Assembly (NCBI GenBank): GCA_947311845.1
Contig: CAMZMU010000012.1
Location: 1,182,031 to 1,246,030, forward strand
From: Poa pratensis
Lineage: Eukaryota; Streptophyta; Magnoliopsida; Poales; Poaceae
DNA length: 64,000 nucleotides
Direction of reading: 5' to 3'
The notes beneath the pieces were generated by a model, which worked only from the letters and a program-made list of their open reading frames with translations, had not been told where the DNA came from and did no database searches. A program made the translations under genes and the position numbers. Every line of letters starts with the position of its first letter. Position 1 is the stretch's first letter. This document shows positions 32,829 through 44,740 of this stretch, one piece after another.

Positions 32829-34280
32829 TCTATACTCTATACTCTCTGTTTCCTGTTGTGTTGTGTCTGGTCCAAGACTTATAGCACTACTACATATTTG
32901 AGATTCATGATAAAATGTACACGAAATATATGCGCGTCGACGAGTAGATTCCATTCCCGTGATCGGTTTCGAATTTCATCAATGGTAAATTGTCAATTTC
33001 GGACCGAACTTCGTACTATTGCTAGACATTTTTTCTCAAATTTATCGCACTCCTTCAACCGTTTGAAATTTCCTTTAATGAGTTGATCCATCTTGTCGTT
33101 TCCACAACTTTCACGTTGTAACTTTTTCATTTCGTTGGACATATACGTATAAATTTTACAATGTAATTATGTACCTTTATATGAGCTCCCCACAAAATTC
33201 GACGCCCGCGCAGCTCCAACCGCTATGGCACTACCTCCTCAGCCGACTGTCGTCGCGTCGCTCCGATTGTCAGGCTTTACTGCACTACTAGTACGCGCAT
33301 GAGATTTGAGATAAAATGTACAGAAAATAATTCCCGTGATCGGTTTCGAATTTCGTCAATTGTAACTTGTTAATTTTGGATCGAACTTCGTGTTATTTTC
33401 CGACAAATTTTGTCAAATTCGTCGCACTCCTTCAAGCGTTTGAAATTTTCTTCGATGAGTAGGTCCATCTCACTGTTCCCCACAAGTTCCGTGTTGTAAC
33501 TTTTTTATTTCATCGGACATATACTTATAAATTTTATACTGTACGTGTATGTCCGCACCCCGCAAACTTCACCCCCTCGTCCCCGCAGCTCCAACCGCTA
33601 CCTCCTCTGTCGCGTTGTCGTCGCGTCATTATTCCGTTCCTCGCTCATCATGTGCCTGACACGTAGATTTCTGCTTCATATCCTTCTTATTACTTCTCAA
33701 TCCATTCACATGTAATAGATCTTTTAGTGTTACAAAATAATCTGCATCGTTGTCTGCTTCTATGCCATCCAAGCTAGGGAGGTAGGTAAATAAGACGAAT
33801 GATTCATGGAGGTGACGAAGCGAAAGACACTTGTTGTTATGAAAATATCATTCGTCTTATCATTAGCATGTTGAATCCATAGTTTCATACAAATGTTACA
33901 ATATTTCCCGGTTTGTCATTCTTTTTTATTGTAGTATATAGAATTGTTTGGAAAATTTATTGAAGACGAAATGGTAAACATTTCACGATATTGTACTACC
34001 ATTTTTTGAGCAATTATTATTCTGCACTACGACTTATGAGTTTGATTTTTTTTTTTTTTTTTGCCATAAATTTTATGCTAAACGTTACCCTTTTAGCACT
34101 CACAAGCTTATTATAATGAAGAGAAATAACATATTATGTCTATCTATGAAACTGGAGAACACAAAAAAATAGTAAGAACGCCTCATTCAAATATACAACA
34201 ATAAAGTAAAAATAAGCAACAAACTGATTAAAAGAAAACAAATAAACCGGGCGGGGCAACGCGCGCCCTTTAACTTCTAG
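32829..34280 (+). mobile_element. Candidate non-autonomous Helitron
   Basis: The 3' end shows a GC hairpin (GGGCG at 34249-34253 pairing with CGCCC at 34264-34268), eight spacer bases and CTAG followed by T, the hallmark of Helitron 3' ends. A plausible 5' end TCTATACTC starts at 32829 after an A, giving insertion between A and T as expected. There is no coding capacity and no terminal inverted repeat. The 5' end is less certain than the 3' end. Confidence 0.5.
32895..33620 (+). repeat. Diverged tandem duplication (about 0.4 kb) in the candidate Helitron
   Basis: The segments from about 32900 and 33305 share gataaaatgtac, ttcccgtgatcggtttcg, cgcactccttcaa, gttgtaactttt, ggacatatac and gcagctccaaccgct in the same order, with many substitutions. 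Confidence 0.75.
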
Positions 34281-34780
34281 TATGATTTCGATTTGTGAAC
34301 GGAAAGAGTAGGCCATTTGGTAGAGCTTGGGGGCAGAATATATTAGTCGGGTGGGGAGTTATCAATTGCAAGTTTGCAACGGAAAATCGTGACACACGAC
34401 AGCCGAGCAACTACCAAAGGTGACCAAATAATAATGGACTGGACTACAGAGCGGCGCCGCTGCTGTGTCGTCCGCAGCGGCGGTCAACGCGACCAGGAAT
34501 CGAACTGACGATCCCGCGCGCGTGACTAGCGAAACGAGTTCAACTTCCCGCGCTCCCAGTTTTGTCCGCCAACGCGATTCGTAGACCGTTACTAGGCCGT
34601 GCAAATTACTAGGCTCGCTCCATTATTGTCTATGGCCCACCAAGATCAGCTCCATTATTGTCTATGGCCCACCAAGACCATTAAATACCTGGGACATTTT
34701 CCTCCTCCAGGCAGCGATCAAAAATTACAAAGAAAAACAGAAAAAGTGCAGCGAAATCGCAGGAAGAAATCTGGAGCAGA
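34281..34780. other. Flank with a 32-bp tandem repeat
   Basis: The segment gctccattattgtctatggc occurs at 34617 and 34649. The stretch then leads into a possible noncoding first exon ending at about 34784 (GATCAG|GTTAGT). No protein-coding ORF is convincing. Confidence 0.4.
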
Positions 34781-35207
34781 GATCAGGTTAGTACTACATC
34801 TACTGCTGCTGCTTCTCCTCAAAATCGGACCAAAAAATCCCACGAAAATTCAGTAACAATAGATCAAAGCATAAATCTGCATCTTTTGCTGCTCCAAAAG
34901 GAATCAAAGCAAGTATCCTAGAAATAGCTCCAGAATTAGAGTATCACTGGCTGGCAGGAATTACAGAGACTACTTACTTCTACACAGCTACGTGGTCACA
35001 ATCGGCTCCAAAAGCATAGCAAAAACGACTTCCATTATTCTATTACATGCATAGTCATAGACTTGGTTCTTTGATGACAGCCATCAGCATATGAAATCTT
35101 CTTGTCCACACTGAATCCAAACCATCTCCATTTCAAATTCTGTTGCATAAGAACAAAATGCTTAAGTTAGCAACACTAACATGGATTCACAAAATATATA
35201 TCTGCAG

Positions 35208-35945
35208 GTAAAAAGATATGGAAGATATGGACATAGCAATCGATGCATGAAACGTTGCCGATTCCGGCAGGTATCTCAAAAAGCAACCAAGGTATCAGAT
35301 ACACCACTGGTTACCAAGTTGTTGAATAGTAGCTATCAATTTAGTTGGTGGAGGCTATCAGATTCATCTGAATTTTTATGCATGCTTATGTACACGTTTT
35401 AGATTATTGAGAAAAAAACATTGTGCTAGCTACAATGTTTTATGAAGCACAAATACCAATTTCATTGATGGCAGCTATCAGGTTAACCGTTTGCTGGTTG
35501 ATTTATAAAACCTTCATACCAGGTTAAAATTATTGGCAATCGATTTTAGGGGGAAAAAAGTAGCTACCGGGTTAACTCATGCTACATATGAGGATAATTC
35601 AATACAGATGCCATGATCCAGATAAAAAACAGAACAACTTAAACATTTTCAAGTTACCAGAATACATGAGAGTGCATTACCAAATAATTTGCTAGCAGCT
35701 ACCACATATTAGTTGAACAGATACTTAAATAACTCTATTTCCTTGGCATTATAGGGAATGCAACTGCTGAAGATGTTGGACAAGGTTTGGTGCGTGCTAT
35801 AGAAGCTACTGTTGACATGGAGACTACCCATGCTGCATCAAGTGCTCAGACACCCAGAGCTGAAGGGGACAATACAAATGATGGTGCAACGGAAGCTATT
35901 TCCACACCGCAACCCCCTGCCAAACAAAAATGGATAACTATCTAG
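35208..35945 (+). pseudogene. Possible transposase-derived exons with zinc-knuckle relic
   Basis: A 63-base segment (35208-35270), preceded by ATCTGCAG and followed by a GT, reads VKRYGRYGHSNRCMKR, close to the CxxC-xxGHxxRxC knuckle of plant Mutator-type transposases and FAR1-related proteins but with cysteines lost. A second segment (35755-35945) after TTATAG is open for 62 codons: NATAEDVGQGLVRAIEATVD, later ISTPQPPAKQKWITI, and a stop, like a low-complexity C-terminus. No upstream catalytic domain was found. This is a weak call; the exons may be coincidental or belong to an unknown gene. Confidence 0.3.
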
Positions 35946-37720
35946 CAAACCTACATTGCTCCATACATGTTCGAACAATGCTCCTGCTTATTAATAGCAA
36001 ATGGTGTATCCTCTAATTCCAGTTCGAACTCATCAGTATTGACAACGGAGATGTATCACAGCTATTCATGAGAAACATTTAAGAAATGAATCAGAGCTAC
36101 ATGATAAACCATACACAGATACCATATTATGAATTCACAGCTATCAAGATTTTAATGCACAGCTACCCAGGAGTGGATAGAACGAATTAAGAAATGAATC
36201 AAAGCTACCAGATAAACCATACACAGATACCATATTATGAATTCACAACTATCAGGATTTTAATGCACAGCTACCCAGGAGTTGATAGAACGAATTAAGA
36301 AATGAATCAGAGCTACCAGATAAACCATACACAGATACCATATTATGAATTCACAGCTATCAGTATTTTAATGCACAACTTCCCAGGAGTTGATAGAACG
36401 AAGAATGGGAGGGAATACATAATGCAGCTATCATGATTTTAGTACACAGCTACCAGATTAAGAAAACACAGATATGAGGACTTCTACACAGAGCTGACAG
36501 GATATACCATGATACAAAAAATTTAAAACACACACAGCTACCAGATCATACGATAAACAGCTACCAGGAATTATTAGTAACAATATGATATCGAAAACAA
36601 TGCACATGAACAAGACAAAAGAAAAAGGAAACAGACATGGGTGGGAGAGGCTAACCATATTGTGCTGCTCTCAAATAAGCCTACTACAAATCAAAAACAC
36701 CATAAAAAAAATTAAAGACAACATCAGGATAGAGCAAAAACTACACTGGCACCATCCATCAGCAGCAAGAGGAACCCTCAAAACCCATGCTGTTTTAGTA
36801 AGCTGATGAACACGCAGCAGCCCAAATCCAACAAAATTATCGAGGTTGTCGGGCTGAATCACAAACGAAAACAGCGCTGCCAACAACGAGAAACACACAA
36901 AGACCAAAAATCAATGGCCCCCAAACATACAATAAACAACGCTACCAGGTTATTTCAATGGACATACCAAATTAATTGGTGCTAACTATCAGGTTAAATA
37001 TTAGCAAAAGTTAAACAAAAAAGGACAACAACAGAAAAATATAGAACTACTACACTACAATCAGCACGAACACATATATATACCATCCTGTTCTAGCAAA
37101 AATTCGGAGCACACACCAAAAACTAGCCAGCAGTACCCACCGTGGACATGGTTAATCATCTACACTAACTAAGCATACAATCTCAAATGACTAGCACAAA
37201 ACATCATCCAGAAAACAGAAACCCCAACTAAATCAACCTAAAAAACGCATCAGCCACCGCAAATCGACAACACAAGAAACAACACGCCTGAAAACGCCCG
37301 ATTTGAGATCCACTGCACTGAGCAACCTCAAAACGGATCCTAACTATCAGGTTAAAATATTAGCTAGTTAATTAAAGCACCTAGCTACCAGGTTAAAACA
37401 TGCTAGATATCATATTAATCCAATACAGCTGACATCTTAAAACATGTTATCTATCAGATTCATGGTAGCTATCATGATGAAATCATGCAAGTTAATTCAA
37501 AAAGGTAGATATTATCTTAATTAAAGAGTTAACCATCTTATTAATTCATTCTAGTTACTAGTTTCATTCAAGCTAACTATCAGGTTAAATCATTGCTAGT
37601 TGATTTTAAAAAATCTAGCTACCAAGTTAATTGAATCAGATGCCATGTTGATTCATGCTAGCTATCAAGTCAAATTCAATCCAGCGAAAAACAGGTTAAA
37701 CGTATTCTAGTTACCACTTA
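35331..37720 (+). repeat. Array of about 30 degenerate GCTAYCAGGTTAA motifs
   Basis: The words gctatcaggttaa, gctaccaggttaa and close variants recur about 30 times by eye over 2.4 kb, nearly all on the plus strand. Examples begin near 35467, 35560, 36982, 37340, 37382 and 37576. Spacing is irregular except inside the 108-bp array at 36081. No reading frame explains them. Confidence 0.75.
36081..36404 (+). repeat. 108-bp minisatellite, three copies
   Basis: The unit beginning aagaaatgaatca starts at 36081, 36189 and 36297, with a few substitutions. Each unit contains three gcta(c/t)c motifs of the surrounding array. Confidence 0.9.
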
Positions 37721-38874
37721 CCACTATACATGACAATGCTTAAAACTAGTGCACTATAAAACTACAATATCATCATCCATCGGCAGCATGAATTCATACT
37801 ACACTATAAAACTACACGTCTACACTATAATAAATCATCTGAAACTATCCCCAAGTCGTGTACCAGCACACACATGATGAACATCATAGCATGTTTGTCA
37901 ACTACCAGAGCATATACACGGTTACCCTGCGACTGGATTCGAACATTTGACCTGAATCCTAGCTCTATGGACTTGCTAATATACAACACCAACCAGTACA
38001 ATAGCACCATATCTCGAACAAAAACAACGAGCCTCCCGCTGTTCTCAAGCCAAAAAAAGCACCAAAACTTTACGAATCGATCCCGTTATAGCAAATTGCA
38101 GCACACAACGTGGCCGAATCTCGCCAGTAAACTCGAGGGTACAGGCCTCACCACGGCGAGGACAGCTACGACGAGCCTCTTTGCCCCTACGCCGTTGGCG
38201 GCAACGCCAACGGTGGTCGAATCCCGACCAAAACTACGCCGCGGGAGATGAAATGAACCACAAAAACAAGCAGATCCAGAGGGTGCAGGGTTAACGACAG
38301 CAAGGAGTACGCCGAAGAGCCTCTCCGCCGGCGAGGAACCACCGGACTGCGGCCAGCGCGGCGACAAATCTGGAATCGCCGATGAAATTGCCAGGAGCGG
38401 AGAGAGAGAGAGGATAGGAGGAGAGAGAGGGGCTCACCACAGCGGGGATGCGACTGCATGGCCGGGGGACGAACAGCCGGACTGCGATCAGCGCGGCCGG
38501 AACTGCAGGGTCGCCACGCCTGTCGCCGGAGCCGCGAGAGAAGCAGGGGAGAGAGCGTTCGGGCAGAAATTCCCCTCGGCAGGGACGCTTACATGTGGAC
38601 CACCAAAAGCTTATCCAACTGCGAGCGCGAGCGACCGTGTCGCCGTAACAGTTGCGCGAGAGACATGCGTGTCGCTACTTGTTCGCTCGATTCACCCGCA
38701 CGAATCTCAGCGAGCCGCCGCCAGGTGAGACGCGCGAGCGGCGGCTGTCCTTAGATTTCCCCAATAATAATATTGCTAGGAAAAAAACAACCCTCCTTCC
38801 CTCTCCTTCCTCCCCCTTCCCAATTCCAGCGTCCGCTCTTCCTACTTGACACGGCGCCGATCGCATCCACGCCG
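37721..38874. other. Intergenic DNA and IDH promoter region
   Basis: Position 37721 to about 38130 is AT-rich with repeated cactataaaactac words. About 38140-38650 is GC-rich and resembles a first exon or CpG-rich promoter, but no ORF could be assigned. The CT-rich stretch at 38790-38830 is the likely IDH transcription start region. Confidence 0.4.
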
Positions 38875-38882
38875 AAACCCTA
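38875..38882 (+). promoter_or_regulatory. Telo-box in IDH 5' leader
   Basis: AAACCCTA nine bases before the IDH start codon, a motif frequent in leaders of highly expressed plant housekeeping genes. Confidence 0.4.
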
Positions 38883-38890
38883 GCCCGACC

Positions 38891-41800
38891 ATGGCGCGAC
38901 GATCGGCCCCTGTCCTCCGGCGCCTCCTCTCCCCGCCCCCTTCATCTCCCCTCGCCGGCGCCGTCTCCCGCCGTACCGTCACCTACATGCCGCGCCCGGG
39001 CGACGGTGCCCCGCGCACCGTCACGCTCATCCCGGGGGACGGCATCGGGCCCCTCGTGACCGGGGCCGTGCGCCAGGTGATGGAGGCAATGCACGCGCCC
39101 GTAATCTTCGAGACCTACGAGGTCCACGGCGACATGCCCTCGGTGCCCGCGGAGGTCATCGAGTCCATCCACCGCAACAAGGTCTGCCTCAAGGGCGGCC
39201 TCGCCACCCCCCTCGGAGGAGGTGTCTCCTCCCTCAACTTGCAGCTCCGCAAGGAGCTCGACCTCTACGCATCCCTCGTCAACTGCTTCAACCTCCCCGG
39301 GCTGCCCACCAGGCACGAGAACGTTGACATCGCCGTCATCAGGGAGAACACCGAGGGAGAGTACTCGGGGCTCGAGCACGAGGTCGTGCCCGGCGTCGTG
39401 GAGAGTCTCAAGGTATGGCACATGCTGCTCTCCAGTCTGTACAAGAGAATCATTGAGTCGTTGACCTTGTAGTTCGTGTTAGCTAATTTGTCTGTGACCT
39501 GTGCGTGTGATTGTGCTAACTGTTCAATTGCTATTAGAGATGCTCGAGGCTTTCCACATTTTTTCTGAACAGATAACCAAGAAGCGAGCCCTGTAAGGTT
39601 CCAATCTTAGTAATCATTGCATTGTACTAATATAGAAGGAACAGTGTTCCGTCAGTATGCCGGGAACGGGCTTGCTTTATTTATCCTGTGTTACTGGGTA
39701 GGTTGGTCGTACTCATTTAGGCTTTAGCAACCTTCTTGGCTGCAGATTTGGTCGAATATCTGAAAATAAATCTGGGTACTGACATTGGGTGGTGCCAATT
39801 TGCATAAGAGGCGTTAACTGTTCATGGATTATTGGGTTTTATGTAATACTATGAGACACAAACTGTTTGCACTTGTGATTGGTCTGTTCCGATTCAATAG
39901 TTGTTGCTATGAGGTCAAGTCCAATGAATTATATTGACCACTTAGTACCTACTTTGATGGATCGTCGTTGTGCTTCCAAGTATTTCAAAATTTTGAGGTT
40001 CCCTTAATCTATGATATCACATGTTGTAATTCAGATAGCTGTTAGGATGACACACGAAAGCTTATGTTACCCCTGTGACTGTTCTAATTTCTAAATAAAG
40101 GATCTATGGCCTTGTAGAAAAATGCTTAACAGTGCTGTTACTTTAAATTAAATTGAAGGTTAGGCCAAAACTTGCCTAAGGTGTGGCTAGCAAGTTGTTA
40201 GCCACAAAAGGTTTGGCTTCTCACACTGCACCGCAATTAGGTGTGGCAAATTGGCAATATGTGGTAGACAACCAAACATGCCTCTAGTATCGAGCATGTA
40301 GCAAACATATATTATTCCAATCTTTTCCTTTTTGATGCTGCCATGGACAATTTCTGTGAGTTCTTTGTCTACTGGAAGGATTTATTGCTTAGATACTTAG
40401 TTTGTTACTCTATAACTATGCATAAATTTATCTGATTTTTAATTTTAAAACATGTACAAAACTGCGTAAAAGGACGTCTATCGTGTAAACACTAAATTGT
40501 GTGATGACTGGTTGTTGACTGTTTGCCGTTATTTAGAACATCGATTCCTGTCATTATTGATAGTACTGAGACAGTGGGATCTTTGATTACAGTATTACCG
40601 ATGCAGTAATCTCCGTCGAACATTTGTAAAAAATATATTTAAAATCGTCAGCTTGCAAGTGCTGCTCGTAACTGCTTTAATGAACGATGTGAGCATAAGT
40701 GCACTCATATTACATAAGTTATGGTTATGTTGCCTTCTTAAGTATTAATTCGTGTGCAATGGTGGTGTCATTATGTATTGTTCAGGCGAAGAAATGAACT
40801 GTAGTACCATATTGCCCTACTAATGCATAGATAGCACACACCAATTGAAGCATCCAAAATGTACAGCCTGTGGTGCCAATTCTTTGAGACGTGAATACAA
40901 TAATCAACGACATGTCATTGTTGCAGCATCCATGTTGAACAATGATAATTTTTGTGTATCCAATGACATAGTTCTTACGAGTTTTGATCGCAAGAGTTTT
41001 TGGCTGTTAGGTGCATGTCGGGAAAGATTAAACAAATCAGGTGGTATGTTTGCAATGCTTTCCCTGACTTAATTACCTTGTCATTAGTTGTCCAGTTACT
41101 GTTGCATCATATCCTAAGTCCTTTAGTGCACATTTTTGTATGTTTTATGTGAGTCTGCACACCGTATTATACTTCTGAAAGAAAATACATGTATATTGTT
41201 CTCTTGCTTCATTTTATTGTCGAAAAGATTGTTTATCCATGTTATGCTCACTGAATTGGTTTGCTAGGTGATTACGAAGTTCTGCTCTGAAAGGATTGCC
41301 AAGTACGCCTTTGAGTATGCTTACCTCAACAACAGAAAGAAAGTGACAGCTGTGCATAAAGCAAACATTATGAAGCTTGCTGATGGTTTGTTCTTGGAGT
41401 CTTGCCGTGAGGTTGCAACGAAGTATCCTAGCATTCAATATAATGAAATCATTGTGGACAACTGTTGTATGCAACTTGTTGCGAAGCCTGAACAGTTTGA
41501 TGTTATGGTATGTCCACTAAATCTATGCCTTTCTCACTAAGTGCTTCTGTTTGTAAAGCAATCGGTTTCTAATTGCTGACCTAGCTGATCTTTTTCAGCC
41601 ATATTAAAATAATATTTCAAAAGCTAAGCATTTAAAAAAAAACTTAATTATGCTGCTCAAAGTATGCTTATCAAGCTTATATTTCCATCGTTCATGTTTG
41701 CTCCTTTTGTTGCCAATCTCATATTTGTTTGTCTGCTCCGCTTTATGTTCTGAATGCCCTTTTCTTGATTATCCCAAAGTATTCAAATTATTTTAATAAG

Positions 41801-42403
41801 TTACTTTGGAATTCAGACTTACTTTTATTTTGTTCTTTTTATAGGTTACCCCGAATCTGTATGGCAATCTGGTGTCTAATGTAGCTGCAGGTATTGCTGG
41901 AGGCGCTGGCGTCATGCCTGGAGGTAGAGTTTGCTCTCTTGCTTGTGATTTTCTCATTTTAGCACAAATAGATTCACAGTTGCCCATAATTCAATCGATT
42001 TCTGGTTATGTTTCACTTGTCACATTTATTTAGCCTTTCCATTGCTTGAACCTCTTGATATCTTTATACTTGAGCATATGCAAACAAAACCTGAAGTCTC
42101 TAAATCATGATGTACTGTGTTATTTCAGGTAATGTTGGTCAGTACTATGCCGTTTTCGAGCAGGGCGCTTCTGCAGGAAATGTTGGAAATGACAAGATTC
42201 TTCAGCAGAAAAAGGCTAACCCTGTCGCTCTGTTTCTCTCGTCCGCAATGATGCTGAGGCATTTGCAGTTCCCATCGTTCGCTGACCGGCTGGAGTCAGC
42301 AGTGAAGCGTGTCATTGCAGAAGGCAAATACAGGACCAAAGATTTGGGCGGCACCAGCACCACCCAAGAAGTCACGGATGCAGTGATTGCAAAACTCGGT
42401 TAA
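38891..42403 (+). CDS. Isocitrate dehydrogenase (NAD+) regulatory subunit, mitochondrial
   Basis: Four exons, 38891-39412, 41268-41507, 41845-41923 and 42129-42403, all with GT..AG borders, give 371 residues. The NAD-IDH heteromer oxidises isocitrate to 2-oxoglutarate in the mitochondrial citric-acid cycle. An Arg/Ser/Pro-rich presequence (1 to about 30) precedes [16 protein letters not shown] (41-56), [15 protein letters not shown] (113-127), [18 protein letters not shown] (151-168), [12 protein letters not shown] (199-210) and [17 protein letters not shown] (258-274). The last exon has [15 protein letters not shown]. Wording around [18 protein letters not shown] and the altered catalytic pocket fit the regulatory rather than catalytic subunit. 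ATG 38891 is chosen because an upstream in-frame extension lacks an ATG. Intron 1 is 1.86 kb. No damage is seen. Confidence 0.96.
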
Positions 42404-42888
42404 CGACCAATTGTGCTTTTTGAGAAGCCCCCATCGGACTAGGCTGCTAGTCCTGACTGATTTTTGTTGATTGTAGCTTTAGATCATCATTTTGTTCAGC
42501 AAATCATTGTAAATTTTCAGGCGTCTTGTTTCTGGTTCCGCTTCAGAATAATCTGAGCAACTCACCAGTTACTGTTATTGCCATGTTATAACTGCAAATA
42601 AGAGAGCAAATATGAAAAACGATTCTCTTTTTAAATCTACAATACACTGCTAGTGTGAGGTGGTTCGTGAATTAAGATTGATTGATGCACTATGTAACAG
42701 TGTATAATTATTCCTTTGCAGAATCCTGAGTGGACATTAATACTCGAGTCCTCGTCACATTTTGACGCATCTTGTAGAGGGTAAATCTTCAGCAAAACAC
42801 AGTAATCATACTGGCTGTATGCTGTAGCAATGTAGGGAAAAAAAGTCGCTCGAAAGAAAATACAACAAGCAATGTAGGAAAAGAGAAC
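42404..42888 (+). other. IDH 3' flank
   Basis: Presumed 3' untranslated region of IDH, then a short spacer to the next promoter. No other gene is seen. Confidence 0.5.
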
Positions 42889-43027
42889 TGGGCCGGCCCA
42901 CTTTTTGCGCGAAAACTGGCCCATCCAACACGCTGCCGCCATCCGTCTCCCAAACCCTAACAAAACCACCCCTTCCGCCTCCAGTTCCTCTTTCTCTCTC
43001 TCCCAAACCCAAGGCGGCCAAACCCTA
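42889..43027 (+). promoter_or_regulatory. Ribosome-biogenesis-type promoter: site II, E2F-like and telo-box motifs
   Basis: TGGGCC (42889-42894), GGCCCA (42895-42900) and GGCCCA (42918-42923) are site II elements. GCGCGAAA (42907-42914) is an E2F consensus on the minus strand. AAACCCTA telo-boxes lie at 42952-42959 and 43020-43027. Site II plus telo-box is the known signature of plant ribosomal-protein and nucleolar genes, which agrees with the product encoded downstream. Confidence 0.65.
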
Positions 43028-43041
43028 GCTTCCCATCTCCC

Positions 43042-43644
43042 ATGGCCTCGCACATCGACTTCCGCTACCTCGATGAGGGCCTCGGCGGCGCCCGCGGCAA
43101 GCGCAAGCGCCGGGAGGAGGAGGAGGCCGCCGCCGAGTCCATGGACGTCGACGCCGACGTCCCCCGGCCGTCCAAGCTCCGCGCCATGCCCTCCCAGTCC
43201 GACCCCTCCAAGCCGGCCGGCTTCGGGCAGCCCACCTACGACGGCGTCATCGCCGGGCGCGTCTCGGGGCGTAACTGGAAGGAGCCCCGCACGCGGCGCT
43301 CGTCCTCGCTGATGGTCTCCCGGAAGCCCGTCCCGCTGGAGCAGCGCGTGAGGGACAAGTCCGTGAAGAAGGCGTACCAGGCGCGCAAGACGGAGCTCAA
43401 GGAAGAGATCCGGAAGAACAAGGTCGCCAAGCGGACGAAGAAGCAGGAGCGGGAGAAGCTCAAGAAGGAGAACATTCTGCGCACGGGCTCCAAGCTGCAG
43501 AAGGTCACCAACCCCAAGACGATCCAGAAGATCGCCAAGTCCAAGAACCGTCATCAGCTCAAGGTCGTCTCCGACGAGATCTTCGGCAAAAAGAAGTCAG
43601 AGGCCACTCGCCGCATGCAGTGCCTGGCCTGGAGAACTGAGTAA
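43042..43644 (+). CDS. Cgr1/CCDC86-like rRNA-processing protein
   Basis: An intact intronless ORF of 200 residues. Cgr1 family proteins are small, basic nucleolar factors for 60S subunit assembly. The N-terminus has a basic nuclear-localisation cluster (KRKRREEEE from 20) and an acidic/Pro region. The conserved part starts at GRVSGRNWKEPRTRRSS (about 83-99), followed by KPVPLEQRVRDKSVKKAYQ and a long Lys/Glu/Arg-rich coiled coil (about 115-160) with VAKRTKKQEREKLKKENILR. The C-terminal NPKTIQKIAKSKNRHQLKVV is also family-like. Start chosen at the ATG after the second telo-box. It is 640 bp downstream of IDH on the same strand with its own promoter motifs. Confidence 0.88.
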   Translation: MASHIDFRYLDEGLGGARGKRKRREEEEAAAESMDVDADVPRPSKLRAMPSQSDPSKPAGFGQPTYDGVIAGRVSGRNWKEPRTRRSSSLMVSRKPVPLEQRVRDKSVKKAYQARKTELKEEIRKNKVAKRTKKQEREKLKKENILRTGSKLQKVTNPKTIQKIAKSKNRHQLKVVSDEIFGKKKSEATRRMQCLAWRTE

Positions 43645-44254
43645 CTGCTTATCCTTTCTGCATCGTGTGTCGCCAAATTTTGTAGTACTGCGTTCCTACA
43701 GATGTGAGTGTTCTGTTATGACCAATCAAACGCTTACGATTGCAATGGTATACTATATGAAATTATGCAGCGATGTTTGGTTACTTCGTTACTGGATGAT
43801 CTTGCAAATTTAACTCAACTGTTTAGCGTGCTGTCGGTGTCTGGCTTGATTGTTTTCAGGTGAGGAGCTGCAGCTGTTATCATTGGCACGCCCTTGATCT
43901 TCCTTCTGAAAGTCATGAGCTCAGATTACTTACTGTGAACTGTGTACTCTGTTTTACACTTGCTTGTTGCAGTACTGATTGTGCAAATCCGCCTGACTCT
44001 GCTTCGTTATCTGGGTGTTGGTAGATGATTGTAGTTTTATCCGTTCTTTTCCTTTCAGTTAGTCTCCGGTGAGAGCTGATGATCCGGCTCTAACAGCCTA
44101 TGTATCACTTGAAGATTGTGGGTATCGTATAGAATTTGTGGTTTATGATAATCGTGATGAAAATCTTCACAGATTACTTATGATGATATTTGTGCAATGA
44201 GTAATTTTGGACTATCTTTTGGACTATTGTGTTTCAGATACTGTTATGATGCTG
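43645..44254 (+). other. 3' flank of Cgr1-like gene
   Basis: Presumed 3' untranslated region and spacer; no gene recognised. Confidence 0.4.
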
Positions 44255-44590
44255 TGCAGAGTCTTTTGGCTAGCGTTTGTGCAATCGTGCTCGCGAGGTG
44301 TTTCTGGAAGTTGTCCAGTCTTCAGTATGGGTGCTGAAGACATCAGGCATCTGCTGTTGAGTGCATCATCGCAAAGGAATTATGGGCTCAGCTTGGTATT
44401 CAGAATGATCTGGATGCAGTTATGCATGCAAATCGGTCTGGTTCGGTTCTCTTGGAAATATTGCTCAATTTGCCGGACAAACCTTTTCAAAATATGCCAA
44501 GCCTAAAGAATAGATGATGTTCTAGCTGTGGGATGTTGATATTTGTGGTGGTCAAAGCATCAGCTTACTCACAATGAAGGTGTCAAGCGG
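44255..44590 (+). mobile_element. LINE fragment: zinc-binding C-terminus of reverse transcriptase
   Basis: The frames read CPVFSMGAEDIRHLL, then after a one-base loss IIAKELWAQLGIQNDLDAVM, and LLNLPDKPFQNMPSL, followed by WWSKHQLTHNEG. This is the zf-RVT pattern at the end of plant L1-type LINE ORF2. It is broken by frameshifts. Confidence 0.65.
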
Positions 44591-44740
44591 CGTACCGCAT
44601 AAGCCCGCTTAAGCACGGATTAGTACAAAAACGAAATATTCTGCTGAAAAAAGTTACATCGTAGTATGCCTAATTTTAACTGGAGCGGGCCGGGTACGGG
44701 CGCCGCTATGCAACCTGACTCACAATGGAAGACAACAGCA

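Noticed and set aside
36081..36404. CRISPR-like regular repeats
   Set aside because: Units are contiguous 108-bp tandem repeats with no unique spacers, in plant nuclear DNA.
38846..38890. Upstream extension of the IDH reading frame
   Set aside because: It starts at a TTG, has no ATG and lies in the leader with a telo-box; ATG 38891 begins a proper presequence.
42637..43554. 305-codon minus-strand ORF opposite the Cgr1-like gene
   Set aside because: Leu/Gly/Arg-rich shadow of a GC-rich coding exon, running on into noncoding DNA; no family motifs.
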